Shown here: positions 50,943 through 59,514 of the stretch, one piece after another
Position numbering within the stretch: position 1 is the first letter of the stretch
How the letters are laid out: each line of letters opens with the position of its first letter
Virus record (IMG/VR): IMGVR_UViG_3300046660_000716
Span: 186,001-250,000 of that record
Direction: 5' to 3' (one strand)
DNA: 64,000 nt
From: a virus
Notes under the pieces: generated by a model
The model's input: the letters and a program-made list of their open reading frames with translations, nothing else
Databases searched by the model: none
Told to the model about the DNA's origin: nothing
Translations under genes and position numbers: made by a program

Positions 50943-52016
50943 ATGAGCGACGTCATCCAAACGGTCATCGATGCAATCGAGCGATCCGGACGCCCTCTGA
51001 GCATCCGGAACGGCGAGTGCAACACGCGCTGCGGGTTCTGCGGCGATTCCAGCAAGAACGCTTTCAGCAAGCACTTCTACATGAACCTGACCGCGCCCCA
51101 CCCGTGCTTCTGCCAGCGGTGCGGCTTCCGGTCGGGCCACCTCACGGTCGAGATCCTGGAGGCCCTCGGGGCGGCCGAGCGCGACGCCTCGGTGTACGCG
51201 CGCACCGTCGAGAAGAGCGAGCGGCGGTCGGGCAGGAGCAGGCGCAAGCCTCCTTCCCTGGCGGCCGGCAACTCCAGGCTCATCGTGCCGCAGCCGGACC
51301 GCTCCAACGCGGACGACGCGGCCGCGATCGGATACGTGGAGTCGAGGATTGGGGGACCGATCCTCACGCCGAGGGAGATCGAGCGCTACCGGATCGTCAC
51401 CTGCGGCCTGTACGGCTTCCTGGAGATGAACGGGGTGAACGAACTGACCATCCACGAACGCGAGGCCGACAGGCTGAACGAGACGTGCGTGGGCTTCCTC
51501 TCCGCCGACGAGAGCTACGTGATCTTCCGCACCATGGACGCGGGCCACGTGGCGCGCGGCGGCCGGCGCTACACCAACTACAGGATCTTTCCGGAGTGGG
51601 AGGGCAGCAAGTCGTTCGCGTGCAGGTCCGACGTGAACCTGCTGGCCCCCCGGCACGGGGTGGTGTGCTCGGAGGGCATCCTGGACCTGATCCAGATCGA
51701 GCGGCAGTTCTACCCGGACCGCCGCTGGGAACCGGACCATATCGGCGTCGCCACCTGCGGAGCCAGCCACGAGACGATCCTGCGGCAGCTCCTGAGCCTC
51801 GGGATCCTGTCCCAGGACGTCAGCCTGTACATCGACGACAGGGACGACTGCACGCCCGACCCGGCGATGATGAGCCGGGTGAGGAAGATTCCGGAGACCA
51901 GCCCGTTCTTCCAGACCCCGCACTTCAAGATGAGCGTGTACAGAAACGGGCACCCCGAGGAGAAAGACTTCGGCGTGCAACCAGACAGACTTAGCCGGGT
52001 GACCGCCCGGCTGTGA
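50943..52016 (+). CDS. DNA primase (zinc finger plus TOPRIM)
   Basis: ATG 50943 is six bases after GGAGGGG. Zinc-binding N-terminus: 'ECNTRCGFCGDSS' (Cys26, Cys30, Cys33) and 'PCFCQRCGFRSG' (Cys57, Cys60). TOPRIM core: 'HGVVCSEGILDLIQIE' with catalytic Glu near 243, 'GVATCGASHETILRQLL', and acidic 'LYIDDRDDCTPD' near 300. DnaG-like enzymes make RNA primers for lagging-strand synthesis. At 357 residues it is shorter than DnaG and has no helicase domain. Confidence 0.8.
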   Translation: MSDVIQTVIDAIERSGRPLSIRNGECNTRCGFCGDSSKNAFSKHFYMNLTAPHPCFCQRCGFRSGHLTVEILEALGAAERDASVYARTVEKSERRSGRSRRKPPSLAAGNSRLIVPQPDRSNADDAAAIGYVESRIGGPILTPREIERYRIVTCGLYGFLEMNGVNELTIHEREADRLNETCVGFLSADESYVIFRTMDAGHVARGGRRYTNYRIFPEWEGSKSFACRSDVNLLAPRHGVVCSEGILDLIQIERQFYPDRRWEPDHIGVATCGASHETILRQLLSLGILSQDVSLYIDDRDDCTPDPAMMSRVRKIPETSPFFQTPHFKMSVYRNGHPEEKDFGVQPDRLSRVTARL

Positions 52017-52026
52017 AGGAGCGCAA

Positions 52027-52548
52027 ATGGTTGACAGGCAACGGCTCGACGAGAAGCTGACCCGGCAGGGCCGGCTGGACTACGACTGGCTCAAGTCAAT
52101 GGGCTACACCATGGCGCGCAACGCCATGGCTGGTGTGTGGGAAGTCATCGAGGGCAACGACAAGGACAATGGGCTGGTCTTCGCCCAGCCCACGCTGCAG
52201 GAGGCCGTGACGCACGCGGCCGAAGAGCTCGAATGGCACGCCAGTACCGAGCGCCCAGCCGATCGGTTCGACGCCTTCGTGAAGCGGCTGGAGAACGTGC
52301 CGGACAATACGTGGTGGTGCATCATCGTTGTGCTGGTCGTGCTGGCTGTGTCAGGGGTGCTCGTTAAGCGCAGCGCCGCCGCGCATGAGGCCGCCGCGCG
52401 ACGGACCGCCGTCTACATGGAAATGCACAACTGCCGACGCACCGGCTTCGTGGGCACCCAGGGCCGCGTCCAGTCGACCAACGCGTGCGACAACGGACTG
52501 TGGCTGTACGACGAGCTCGAGAAGCTCGCAAAGAAGGAATCCGAGTAA
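52027..52548 (+). CDS. Single-pass membrane protein (173 aa)
   Basis: AAGGAG before ATG. Hydrophilic residues 1-95, one membrane span 'WWCIIVVLVVLAVSGVLV', then about 55 residues with two Cys. No signal-peptide cleavage site. In the primase operon. Could act at the inner membrane during infection; role unknown. Confidence 0.7.
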   Translation: MVDRQRLDEKLTRQGRLDYDWLKSMGYTMARNAMAGVWEVIEGNDKDNGLVFAQPTLQEAVTHAAEELEWHASTERPADRFDAFVKRLENVPDNTWWCIIVVLVVLAVSGVLVKRSAAAHEAAARRTAVYMEMHNCRRTGFVGTQGRVQSTNACDNGLWLYDELEKLAKKESE

Positions 52549-52667
52549 GAATGCAGGAAATGAACATGATACGGCTGATGATGGCCGGCGGCAGAGCCGT
52601 CAGCCTGTCGTCAGTCCTGCTCGCGCTGGACGGCGAGCGAACGAAGACAATGCCAAGGAGAGCAGAG

Positions 52668-53141
52668 ATGATGGAAGTCAAACCGACGGTGAGCGTGCGG
52701 CGCCTGCAGGACCGCCTGCGCGCCACGCTGTCCCAGATGGGCGTTGCCGAGGGTAGCAAGGCCGCGCTGAAGCACGAGGTGGCGTTCCTCCAGGGGGCCG
52801 CGGAAGCGCTCAGCGAGAACGTGCCGCCCGCCGTCCTGATGTGCGCCCTCGCGGGTCGCTCGATCCTGGGGCTGGAGTCCAAGGACGAGCCGGCTCCAGC
52901 CAAGGACGAAGTGGTCCACCTGGTGGTGGACACCGTGCAGGGGTTCTCCCACCGCCTGGTGGTCAACGGCGAGGCCGGTGCGGAAGCCGGCTACGCGGAC
53001 GTCGCGGAGAACGGCGTCTACCGGGCGGGCATCCCGGACTACTGGGGCGCGGACGCTCCCCGCGTGTGGAAGGTCGTCCCGGTCGAGTACGCCGTGGACG
53101 ACTCGCAGACCGGCGCCGCCGCGCCTGCAAAAACGAATTGA
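52668..53141 (+). CDS. Unknown protein (157 aa)
   Basis: Start set at ATG 52668, seven bases after AAGGAG; the frame extends to earlier ATGs (for example 52551) without a good site. Helical N-terminus, then a beta-rich half with 'EVVHLVVDTVQGFSHRLVVN'. No family recognised. Confidence 0.6.
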   Translation: MMEVKPTVSVRRLQDRLRATLSQMGVAEGSKAALKHEVAFLQGAAEALSENVPPAVLMCALAGRSILGLESKDEPAPAKDEVVHLVVDTVQGFSHRLVVNGEAGAEAGYADVAENGVYRAGIPDYWGADAPRVWKVVPVEYAVDDSQTGAAAPAKTN

Positions 53142-53181
53142 TAAACACAGAACTATACAGTTCAAATAAAGAGGAACCCGA

Positions 53182-53817
53182 ATGTTCATCCCCGACTTCC
53201 AGATCGAGGCCCTCTGCGGCGACGGCTATCCGCGCACCTGGTCCCCGTCCGGCGGCCCCCACGTGGGCCAGGAGTTCCCCATCGAGAACGCCGGTCCCCT
53301 GATCTCGCCGTTCGCGGCCGAGTTCCTGGGCGCGGCGTCGTACGACATCCAGATCGGCAACAAGTTCGCGAGCCCCCTGGAGATGGAGGCGTATGTCATG
53401 CGCAGCGGCCAGGTCGTCCGCAAGCTGCCTCCGAGCAAGGAGATCGACGGTCTGCTCCTGAAGCTGCACGCGGACGAGCGCATCGATATCATTCTGCAGC
53501 CCAAGCAGCCGGTGCTGTGCCACTCGACCGAGTACGTGCGCATCCCGCCGCACCTGGTCGGCCTGCTGACCGTGCGCAGCAGCTTCGCCCGCGACTGGAT
53601 CGACCACTCGTCGGCCACCTCCGTGTGGCCCGGCTTCCAGGGCAACATCACGTTCGAGCTGACCAACAGCAGCCCGTCCACGTACCGCCTGCGCTCGGGC
53701 GCGCGCGCCCTGCAGCTCGCCTTCGCCAAGATGGCGGCGGTCCCGGCCAAGCCGTACAACGGCGTGTACCAGAAGCAGGAAGGTCAGCTGCACAGCCGCA
53801 TGGTGCACGAGAAGTAA
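53182..53817 (+). CDS. dcd: dCTP deaminase / dUTPase superfamily protein
   Basis: 211 residues. Trimeric dUTPase-fold signatures: 'GLLTVRSSFARDW' (RSSxAR), 'WPGFQGNITFELTN' with the Glu used by dCTP deaminase, and 'SGARALQLAFAKM'. It would convert dCTP to dUTP or dUMP, feeding thymidylate synthesis and complementing the class II RNR. A bifunctional deaminase-diphosphatase cannot be excluded. GAGGAA before the ATG. Confidence 0.8.
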   Translation: MFIPDFQIEALCGDGYPRTWSPSGGPHVGQEFPIENAGPLISPFAAEFLGAASYDIQIGNKFASPLEMEAYVMRSGQVVRKLPPSKEIDGLLLKLHADERIDIILQPKQPVLCHSTEYVRIPPHLVGLLTVRSSFARDWIDHSSATSVWPGFQGNITFELTNSSPSTYRLRSGARALQLAFAKMAAVPAKPYNGVYQKQEGQLHSRMVHEK

Positions 53818-53823
53818 CACGCA

Positions 53824-53850
53824 GGCCCATGGTCAATCCGGCCATGGGCC
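53824..53850 (+). terminator. Hairpin after dCTP deaminase gene
   Basis: GGCCCATGG / CCATGGGCC stem with a nine-base loop, no T-run. Confidence 0.5.
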
Positions 53851-53872
53851 TCACATATCGAAGGAGAATGCA

Positions 53873-54247
53873 ATGAGCACACGAGCACGCATGGAGAAGC
53901 TCCAGGTACTGCTGGACGCCGCGCAGGACATGAAGGAAAACGGCTGGGCCGGCACCCCGACCGACATCGCGCTCTCGAAGGCGGCCAACGATGTCAAAGA
54001 AGAATTCGCGGCCGAGCTGGCTGGCGATGCTATCCTGATCAGCTGGGGTACCGAAGACCTGACCGACGAAATCGCGCCGGGCGTCGAGTCCCTGTCCGAG
54101 GTCGAGAAGCGCGCGATCCTGGCGACGGCCGAGCGCCGCCACGACGCGAACGTCGGCATCAACCACGAGGTGCTGGGGGAGCACGCCTCCGAGCACCTGC
54201 ACGACCTGAACACGGCGGCCGTCGAGGCCGGCGAGATCCCGGAGTAG
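53873..54247 (+). CDS. Unknown acidic helical protein (124 aa)
   Basis: AAGGAG before ATG. Acidic, helical, ends five bases before the next gene. No motif recognised. Confidence 0.65.
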   Translation: MSTRARMEKLQVLLDAAQDMKENGWAGTPTDIALSKAANDVKEEFAAELAGDAILISWGTEDLTDEIAPGVESLSEVEKRAILATAERRHDANVGINHEVLGEHASEHLHDLNTAAVEAGEIPE

Positions 54248-54251
54248 CGCC

Positions 54252-54824
54252 GTGACCGTACACATAATTGCGGTCGGCATTGATCCGGACGACTCGAACT
54301 GGGACGACTACGAGGTGGTGGACAAGTTCCTCTCCGACAACGTGGAGCCCGACACCCTGGCCCGCCAGGTCGACAGCAGCGAGTTCAACAGCCGCGTCTT
54401 CCTGCGGGCGTCGCGCATGAAGCTCGCCGTAAAGTCGCTGTACGAGCTCATGAGCAGCATCGCAGGGGACGGCAACTGCTTCGCAATCAGCGAGGATCAG
54501 GCCGACAAGTTCGACACGTTCAAGGAGGAATTCGTGGACGTGATGGAGGGCATAGTCAACGGCAGCGCCGCCCTGCACCGCCACGCCCTCGCGAGCAAGC
54601 TGGTCCTGGAGCGCTTCTTCGAAGACTGCGAGATGAGCTTCGATTCGCTCCTGGCCGACTTGGACCACTACGGCGAGATCCCGAACGGGCTGACGCTCCA
54701 CGAGCCGTACGCCCGCCACTTCGATGAAAACGCGTACGACCTGGCGGCGGCTCTCGTCGCGGCCCACAAGTCGGCAATGGACATGATGCTGGCATACAAC
54801 GACGCAACCAAGGACTTCGCATGA
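54252..54824 (+). CDS. Unknown protein (190 aa)
   Basis: GTG 54252 with GGAG upstream. Opens with a beta strand, 'VHIIAVGIDPDDSNWDDY', then helical. Stop overlaps the RNase H start (ATGA). Confidence 0.65.
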   Translation: MTVHIIAVGIDPDDSNWDDYEVVDKFLSDNVEPDTLARQVDSSEFNSRVFLRASRMKLAVKSLYELMSSIAGDGNCFAISEDQADKFDTFKEEFVDVMEGIVNGSAALHRHALASKLVLERFFEDCEMSFDSLLADLDHYGEIPNGLTLHEPYARHFDENAYDLAAALVAAHKSAMDMMLAYNDATKDFA

Positions 54825-55471
54825 GAGAGATTCACCTGTACACCGACGGCGGACTCCGCCCCGTCCAGGGCTGGGCCGCCGGCACCGGCATGGGCGGCGC
54901 AGGCTTCATCGCGGTGGAAGCCGAGAACGGCGTGGCGTCCGACCGCCTGATCGTCAAGGCGGCGCTGCACTACGACGACGTCACCACCAACCAGCGCATG
55001 GAGCTGCTGGCGGCAATCGAGGGCATCGCAGCGGTGCGCGGAGCGCTGCACGGCGACCTCCAGACCACGAAGGTCGTGCTGCACTCCGACTCGGCCTACA
55101 TGATCAACTGCATCAAGGACGCGTGGTGGTACAACTGGATGGTGAAGCAGAACGGCGGCTGGAAGAACAGCAGCAAGCAGCCGGTCGAGAACTCCGACCT
55201 GTGGCGCGCTCTGCTCTCCCGCACGCTCGACGCCTACCACACGCTGTCGGGCACCTACGGCCCGCGCACCCCGTGGCTCAAGCTGGCGAACGCGGACGAC
55301 CGGGAGGCCGTCCGCCTGTCGTCCGAGCGCGGCATGTTCGTCCAGTTCGTGAAGGTCAAGGGTCACCGCGGCGTGCCCCTCAACGAAGTCGCAGACCAGC
55401 TGGCCACGGCCGGCAAGAATAACCAACCGCTCTGGGAAGTAGGCCAGGGTTACAAGGATACCAAAGCATGA
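54821..55471 (+). CDS. rnhA: Ribonuclease HI
   Basis: 216 residues. All catalytic acids of RNase HI are visible: Asp9 in 'HLYTDGGLRP', Glu61 in 'NQRMELLAAIEG', Asp90 in 'VVLHSDSAYMINC', and the late Asp near 194 in 'VPLNEVADQLA', with 'VKVKGHRGV' carrying the conserved His. It removes RNA primers from RNA-DNA hybrids, fitting its place downstream of the primase. An insert of about 30 residues lengthens it compared with E. coli RNase HI. Confidence 0.88.
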   Translation: MREIHLYTDGGLRPVQGWAAGTGMGGAGFIAVEAENGVASDRLIVKAALHYDDVTTNQRMELLAAIEGIAAVRGALHGDLQTTKVVLHSDSAYMINCIKDAWWYNWMVKQNGGWKNSSKQPVENSDLWRALLSRTLDAYHTLSGTYGPRTPWLKLANADDREAVRLSSERGMFVQFVKVKGHRGVPLNEVADQLATAGKNNQPLWEVGQGYKDTKA

Positions 55472-55971
55472 TGCAGATCGAAACTCCCCCGACCCCTCCA
55501 GTCAACATGATCGAGCGCCTGCTCGTCACCGCCGACGGTCACATGCGCGTGGAAGAAGGCGCTGGCCTGGGCGCACTGACGGTGCTGAACGACCCGTCGC
55601 AGCACGCCTACACCGTGACCGGCTGGTTCCTGATGCCGCGCGAGATGTGGGTGAAGGGCCGCGACATCTCGCGCGCCCTGGGCCTCATGCGCAAGGGCAA
55701 GGGCGCCCCGATCGTGTCCACCTTCAAGTGGGACATGAGCTTCGGCGTGACCTGGGTCTTCTTGACCTTCGGCCTGGACGAGGAGTCGGGCAAAAGCTTC
55801 AAGCCGATGGGCCACCGCGGCGCCGTCCGCATGGCGATCGCCAAGGGCACCGTGGGTGCAGAGCCGGGCAAGGTCCCGCCGGTCCCGACCATGGGTCGCC
55901 GCCTGCGCATCATCTCGCCGCTGGTCGGCCAGCTGATCAACCGCGCGGTCTCGGAGGGCGAGAATGTTTAA
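55468..55971 (+). CDS. Unknown protein (167 aa)
   Basis: Start overlaps the RNase H stop. Mixed beta composition with 'TVTGWFLMPREMWVKGRD'. No family recognised. Part of the replication and nucleotide operon by position. Confidence 0.65.
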   Translation: MMQIETPPTPPVNMIERLLVTADGHMRVEEGAGLGALTVLNDPSQHAYTVTGWFLMPREMWVKGRDISRALGLMRKGKGAPIVSTFKWDMSFGVTWVFLTFGLDEESGKSFKPMGHRGAVRMAIAKGTVGAEPGKVPPVPTMGRRLRIISPLVGQLINRAVSEGENV

Positions 55972-56281
55972 GGGCATCCGCTACATCGTTCCGCGCATCC
56001 CGCAGGTCATGCTGAGCCGCCCGCTGCTCATCCAGCTGACGTCCCGGCCTAAGACGTCCGAGGTCCTGGCCATGCAGATCAACCACGCCTCCAAGGGCAA
56101 CGCCCACTACATCGGCGACGACCTGCTGGGCTTCTGGGAGGTCGACGGCGCCGAGCTGGACGCAGTGCTGAGGTCCCTGCCGATGGACTGGCACCTCGTG
56201 GCCGACCGCCTCGACAGCGTGTGCACGAAGAAGTGGGCGTTCAAGTCGCTGGCCGAGGGCGGCGGGGCCGTCCTGGCCTAA
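55964..56281 (+). CDS. Unknown small protein (105 aa)
   Basis: Overlaps the previous gene by eight bases. Contains 'NAHYIGDDLLGFWEVDGAEL'. Followed by a hairpin. Unrecognised. Confidence 0.6.
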   Translation: MFKGIRYIVPRIPQVMLSRPLLIQLTSRPKTSEVLAMQINHASKGNAHYIGDDLLGFWEVDGAELDAVLRSLPMDWHLVADRLDSVCTKKWAFKSLAEGGGAVLA

Positions 56282-56293
56282 TCTGAAACGAAG

Positions 56294-56316
56294 ACCATGC
56301 CCTCCGCGGGCATGGT
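56294..56316 (+). terminator. Hairpin between small genes
   Basis: ACCATGCCC / GGGCATGGT stem, same GCCC-ATG core as the terminators at 7744 and 56946; no T-run. Confidence 0.5.
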
Positions 56317-56335
56317 CGCAACCAAGGAGCCGACA

Positions 56336-56935
56336 ATGGCAGAAGAGCAGAAAATTCTGGCGACTTTCACCGTCGTCCAGCATCTCTACGAGGCGGCGAA
56401 GGCCCTCCAGGCGGCCGCCGAGCAGTACCCGGCCCTGGCGGCGCTGCTGGAGACCACCGGTCTGAACGAGGCCGTGCAGAACGCCGACGATGCCATCGAG
56501 GAGCGCGAGCAGGTGGCAGAGCACGTGGCCTCCGCCCGCTCTCTCTACGCCATTCCGAGTGACGATGATGTCGAGATCGACGATGTGCCGATGGTTGCGC
56601 CCGATGACGATGGCGTGTGGGTCGCCGGCTGGCTGTGGGTCGGTAACGAGGGCACGTCGCGCCAGACCGAGCAGGTCCTGAAGAACACCAACCTGCTGTA
56701 CTACGATGTGGATGCCGCGTACATCCAGTTCGACGACATCGCGCCCGAGGGCTACGGCGAGGACGAGGCGCTGGCGCTGGTCATCAAGCTGTCCGAGGGC
56801 CGGTTCAAGGTCGGCCAGGTGACGAGCGAGAACGGCCTCATCTGCCAGGTCTCGATCATGCCTCTGAACGGTCGCCAGTTCAGCATCGAGTCGCTGGAGG
56901 AGCTGGATCTGGGCCCCGTCACCGACGAGAGCTAG
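56336..56935 (+). CDS. Unknown acidic protein (199 aa)
   Basis: AAGGAG seven bases before ATG 56336. Helical N-terminal 65 residues, then an acidic beta-rich part with 'DGVWVAGWLWVGNEGTSRQ'. Last gene of the long plus-strand block. Function unknown. Confidence 0.65.
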   Translation: MAEEQKILATFTVVQHLYEAAKALQAAAEQYPALAALLETTGLNEAVQNADDAIEEREQVAEHVASARSLYAIPSDDDVEIDDVPMVAPDDDGVWVAGWLWVGNEGTSRQTEQVLKNTNLLYYDVDAAYIQFDDIAPEGYGEDEALALVIKLSEGRFKVGQVTSENGLICQVSIMPLNGRQFSIESLEELDLGPVTDES

Positions 56936-56945
56936 CAGTAAAGAC

Positions 56946-56990
56946 GCCCATGCCCGCGGAGGGCATGGGCACTTCGTCTTTTTTTTTTAC
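56946..56990. terminator. Strong bidirectional terminator
   Basis: GCCCATGCCC / GGGCATGGGC core, extended by an outer AAGACG / CGTCTT pairing, with a ten-T run at 56979-56988. Lies between convergent genes ending at 56935 and 56987. Confidence 0.85.
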
Positions 56991-58255
56991 AGCTCGCGGC
57001 AGTACTTCGACATGTCGATGCGCGTGCGCTTCAGGCTGGAGTCGTGGAACGCCTTCAGGCTCGCGTTCATCAGGGTTGTCCCGATGCGGCCGGCGATCAG
57101 GCCGATGTTGGTCACCCCCATGCGGTGGTGCAGGGTGCCCGCGCAGCGGCTGCAGATGCCCCCGCTCGTGTCCCCGCAGTACATCGGGGAGCGGAACTGG
57201 AGCGTCTTGCCCTTCAGCCCGGCAAGATCGTCAGGCATGATCTCGCGCAGCTTCCCGCCCTCCAGGTAGAACCGGAAGAGGTACTCGCGGGGGGAGTCCA
57301 CCGTCACGCGCAGGTAGCGCGCGCTGCGGCAGTCGCTCTTCGCGTCCTCGTTGAGGCGCAGGCCCTGGAACGCGGCGTTCAGCTGCTTGGCGATGTAGCC
57401 GCCCTGGGCGGTCATCATCGAGCGACCGTAGGACGCCTGCACGATCAGGTCGGCGTAGGCCGGCATCTCGTCGACCGGAATGCCGTCTTCGAGCGACGCT
57501 GTGGAGACGGTGATCTGCGACGGATCGTCCGACTTGCGCATCGCGCCGCGCATGAGCGCCGTGTTCTTGTAGTTGTTGCCCACGGAGCCGCGCGCGCCGG
57601 ACGCGAAGATGTCGAAGCCGGGGTCCTTGCCGTCGAGCTGGCCCTTGGCCGATGCCACGAGCTCCTTCTCCACGGCCCCCAGCTCGCCCAGGTCGCCCTC
57701 GCGGAGCCTCTTGCCGCGCTCGCTCGCCAGGATCTCCTTCTTCAGGCGCTTCGTCACCGGGTCGATGCGGATGGTGTCGATCGTCATGGACGGAGCAATG
57801 AAGCTGGTCGGGGCGTAGCCGAGCCACTGCATGTAGTCGATCAGGTACGCCTGGTCCTCGAACGTGATCTTGCCGGCGAGCCGCATGTCGATGGCGCGCT
57901 GCTGGATCTCGCCGACCGTCTTGTCGTCCCACGGCCTGTCGTAGTAGGGGAACGCCTCGCGCAGCGCCCTGGAGCGCGAGAAGACGAGGTTGTTGGCCAC
58001 GTAGCGGCCCACGGTCGTGCTGCGGATCGAACCCCAGTTCGGTGCCCAGCGCACGTCCCACTCGCCCTCGGCGCGCTCGCCCGGCGGCGGCCGGCGGAAC
58101 TCGTCCGGCACGTCCACGGTGGACTCGTGCGGGTACCGCGGGGTGGTCTTCTTGGTCGTCGCCAGCCAGTCGCGGAGCAGGTCCAGCGAGTAGGCCGAGG
58201 GCGGCGTGCGCAGCAGCTCCATGGTGGCGATGCCGGGAATCGTCTGTCGGTCCAT
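56987..58255 (-). CDS. RNA polymerase beta' subunit, C-terminal part (split subunit)
   Basis: 422 residues, ATG 58255 overlapping the upstream stop. It matches RpoC from before the bridge helix: 'STTVGRYVANNLVFS', 'FASGARGSVGNNYKNTALMR', the bridge/trigger region 'SYGRSMMTAQGGYIAKQLNA', a zinc site with Cys in 'SDCRSAR' and 'YCGDTSGGICSRCAGT', then 'TNIGLIAGRIGTTLMNASLK' with AFHDS, equivalent to IAAQSIGEPGTQLTMRTFH. The NADFDGD catalytic loop is not in this chain and must be on another ORF. It ends soon after the TFH-like motif, lacking roughly the last 450 residues of bacterial beta'. Confidence 0.85.
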   Translation of the reverse strand: MDRQTIPGIATMELLRTPPSAYSLDLLRDWLATTKKTTPRYPHESTVDVPDEFRRPPPGERAEGEWDVRWAPNWGSIRSTTVGRYVANNLVFSRSRALREAFPYYDRPWDDKTVGEIQQRAIDMRLAGKITFEDQAYLIDYMQWLGYAPTSFIAPSMTIDTIRIDPVTKRLKKEILASERGKRLREGDLGELGAVEKELVASAKGQLDGKDPGFDIFASGARGSVGNNYKNTALMRGAMRKSDDPSQITVSTASLEDGIPVDEMPAYADLIVQASYGRSMMTAQGGYIAKQLNAAFQGLRLNEDAKSDCRSARYLRVTVDSPREYLFRFYLEGGKLREIMPDDLAGLKGKTLQFRSPMYCGDTSGGICSRCAGTLHHRMGVTNIGLIAGRIGTTLMNASLKAFHDSSLKRTRIDMSKYCREL

Positions 58256-59457
58256 CACGCGCTCCCTTCGATGTCGAAGCCAGCGGTGCGCATGGCGTTC
58301 ATGAGTTCCTCCTGGCCGCTGGCGGCGGATCCGTCGCTGAGGTAGCGCAGCGTGGCCGTCAGCCATCCGGCGGAGCCCACGTGGCGGCACGTCAGGCTGC
58401 CGAAGGTCACGGCCTCGTCCGGGAGGTCGCTGTCGAACAGCGCGCCCTTGGCGAGCTCCGGGTTGGCCTGGCCCTCGCCGCCCTCGGGGCGGACCTCGGC
58501 CTTGACCCACGCCTCGGCGATCGCGTCGCGCAGCGACCACTCGCGGCCGTTCACTCCGTCGTGGTCGCCCTGGGTGATGCGGACGGTCAACGGCGCGCCG
58601 TCCTTCCAGCCCCCGGCGCGCAGTGCGTCCATCAGGTGCCGGAGCATAGGAATCAGCTGGTCCTGGCCGCAGATGCGCGTCTTCCCGGCCAGAGCGCGGT
58701 CGCCCACGCCGACGTCCGCCTTTCCGTTCCCGTGGCCGTGCGAGCCCTTCTCCTGAATTGCGAAGAAGATCTCGGGATCATCGGCGTGCTCCATCATGGT
58801 ATTCTCTCCCATTGCGAATCCCGATGCGGCGCCGATTGCGCCCATCGTGGTACCCATCACCGCGCCCATCGCAGCGGCGCCGACCAGGCCGCCGCCGAAG
58901 GCGCCGACGCCCGCACCGGCTATTCCGTAACCCACGCCGAACGCCAGGCCCTTGGTCTTGGCGGCCTTGATGCGCTGCGCCATCGGGATCTTCTTGCGCG
59001 GGACTGAGAGCACCACCGGCTTGGGCCTCTGGATCTCGTAGGGGCTCACGTAATCCTTCAGGTGGTCCTCTTTGAAGCTCTCGAGAAAAGCCTGGTAGGA
59101 ATCCTTGCAGCTGAGCCACGTGAAGCGAGCCGGCCCGAAGTAACCGTAGTTCGGCTCGCCGGGCTGCGGGTCGTCGTGGATGAATTCCCACACCTGGCCC
59201 GTTTTCTCCGACAGGAACCAGTCGTTGCCGCCGCCATCGCTGTAGATCATGTGCAGGCGCTGTTCGCGCTCGGTGACGAGCCACTCCGGCTTCAGCCAGT
59301 CGCCGAGGCCCCCGGACGCCTCCAATCCGCCGAGGTGCGGGTTCCGCTTCAGGTACGCGATCGCCTTGTCGGCTGTGGGATACTTCTCCACAAGCGCCCT
59401 CGCGCGAGCCTCATCGTTGTGGTAGTACCCGTCTCCGAAGAGCAGTTCCTTGGACAT
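58255..59457 (-). CDS. SMI1/KNR4-like plus glycine-zipper protein (400 aa)
   Basis: ATG 59457 (second Met) chosen for AAGGA seven bases upstream. Residues 60-140, with 'DGGGNDWFLSEKTGQVWEFI' and 'SYQAFLESFKED', resemble SMI1/KNR4 (SUKH) domains, often immunity proteins. Residues 169-217 are a Gly/Ala zipper, 'AFGVGYGIAGAGVGAFGGG' onward, able to form a membrane hairpin or pore. The C-terminal part is globular with repeated acidic loops. Function unknown; both domain links are weak. Confidence 0.6.
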   Translation of the reverse strand: MSKELLFGDGYYHNDEARARALVEKYPTADKAIAYLKRNPHLGGLEASGGLGDWLKPEWLVTEREQRLHMIYSDGGGNDWFLSEKTGQVWEFIHDDPQPGEPNYGYFGPARFTWLSCKDSYQAFLESFKEDHLKDYVSPYEIQRPKPVVLSVPRKKIPMAQRIKAAKTKGLAFGVGYGIAGAGVGAFGGGLVGAAAMGAVMGTTMGAIGAASGFAMGENTMMEHADDPEIFFAIQEKGSHGHGNGKADVGVGDRALAGKTRICGQDQLIPMLRHLMDALRAGGWKDGAPLTVRITQGDHDGVNGREWSLRDAIAEAWVKAEVRPEGGEGQANPELAKGALFDSDLPDEAVTFGSLTCRHVGSAGWLTATLRYLSDGSAASGQEELMNAMRTAGFDIEGSA

Positions 59458-59484
59458 TCTGAATCCTTTCAATTACACGGAAGC

Positions 59485-59508
59485 GGGGAAGGGCTCACGC
59501 CCTTCCCC
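59485..59508 (-). terminator. Hairpin after tagged zinc-finger-like gene
   Basis: GGGGAAGGGC / GCCCTTCCCC stem with TCAC loop, just after the 59515 stop on the minus strand; no T-run. Confidence 0.5.
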
Positions 59509-59514
59509 TCTCCT

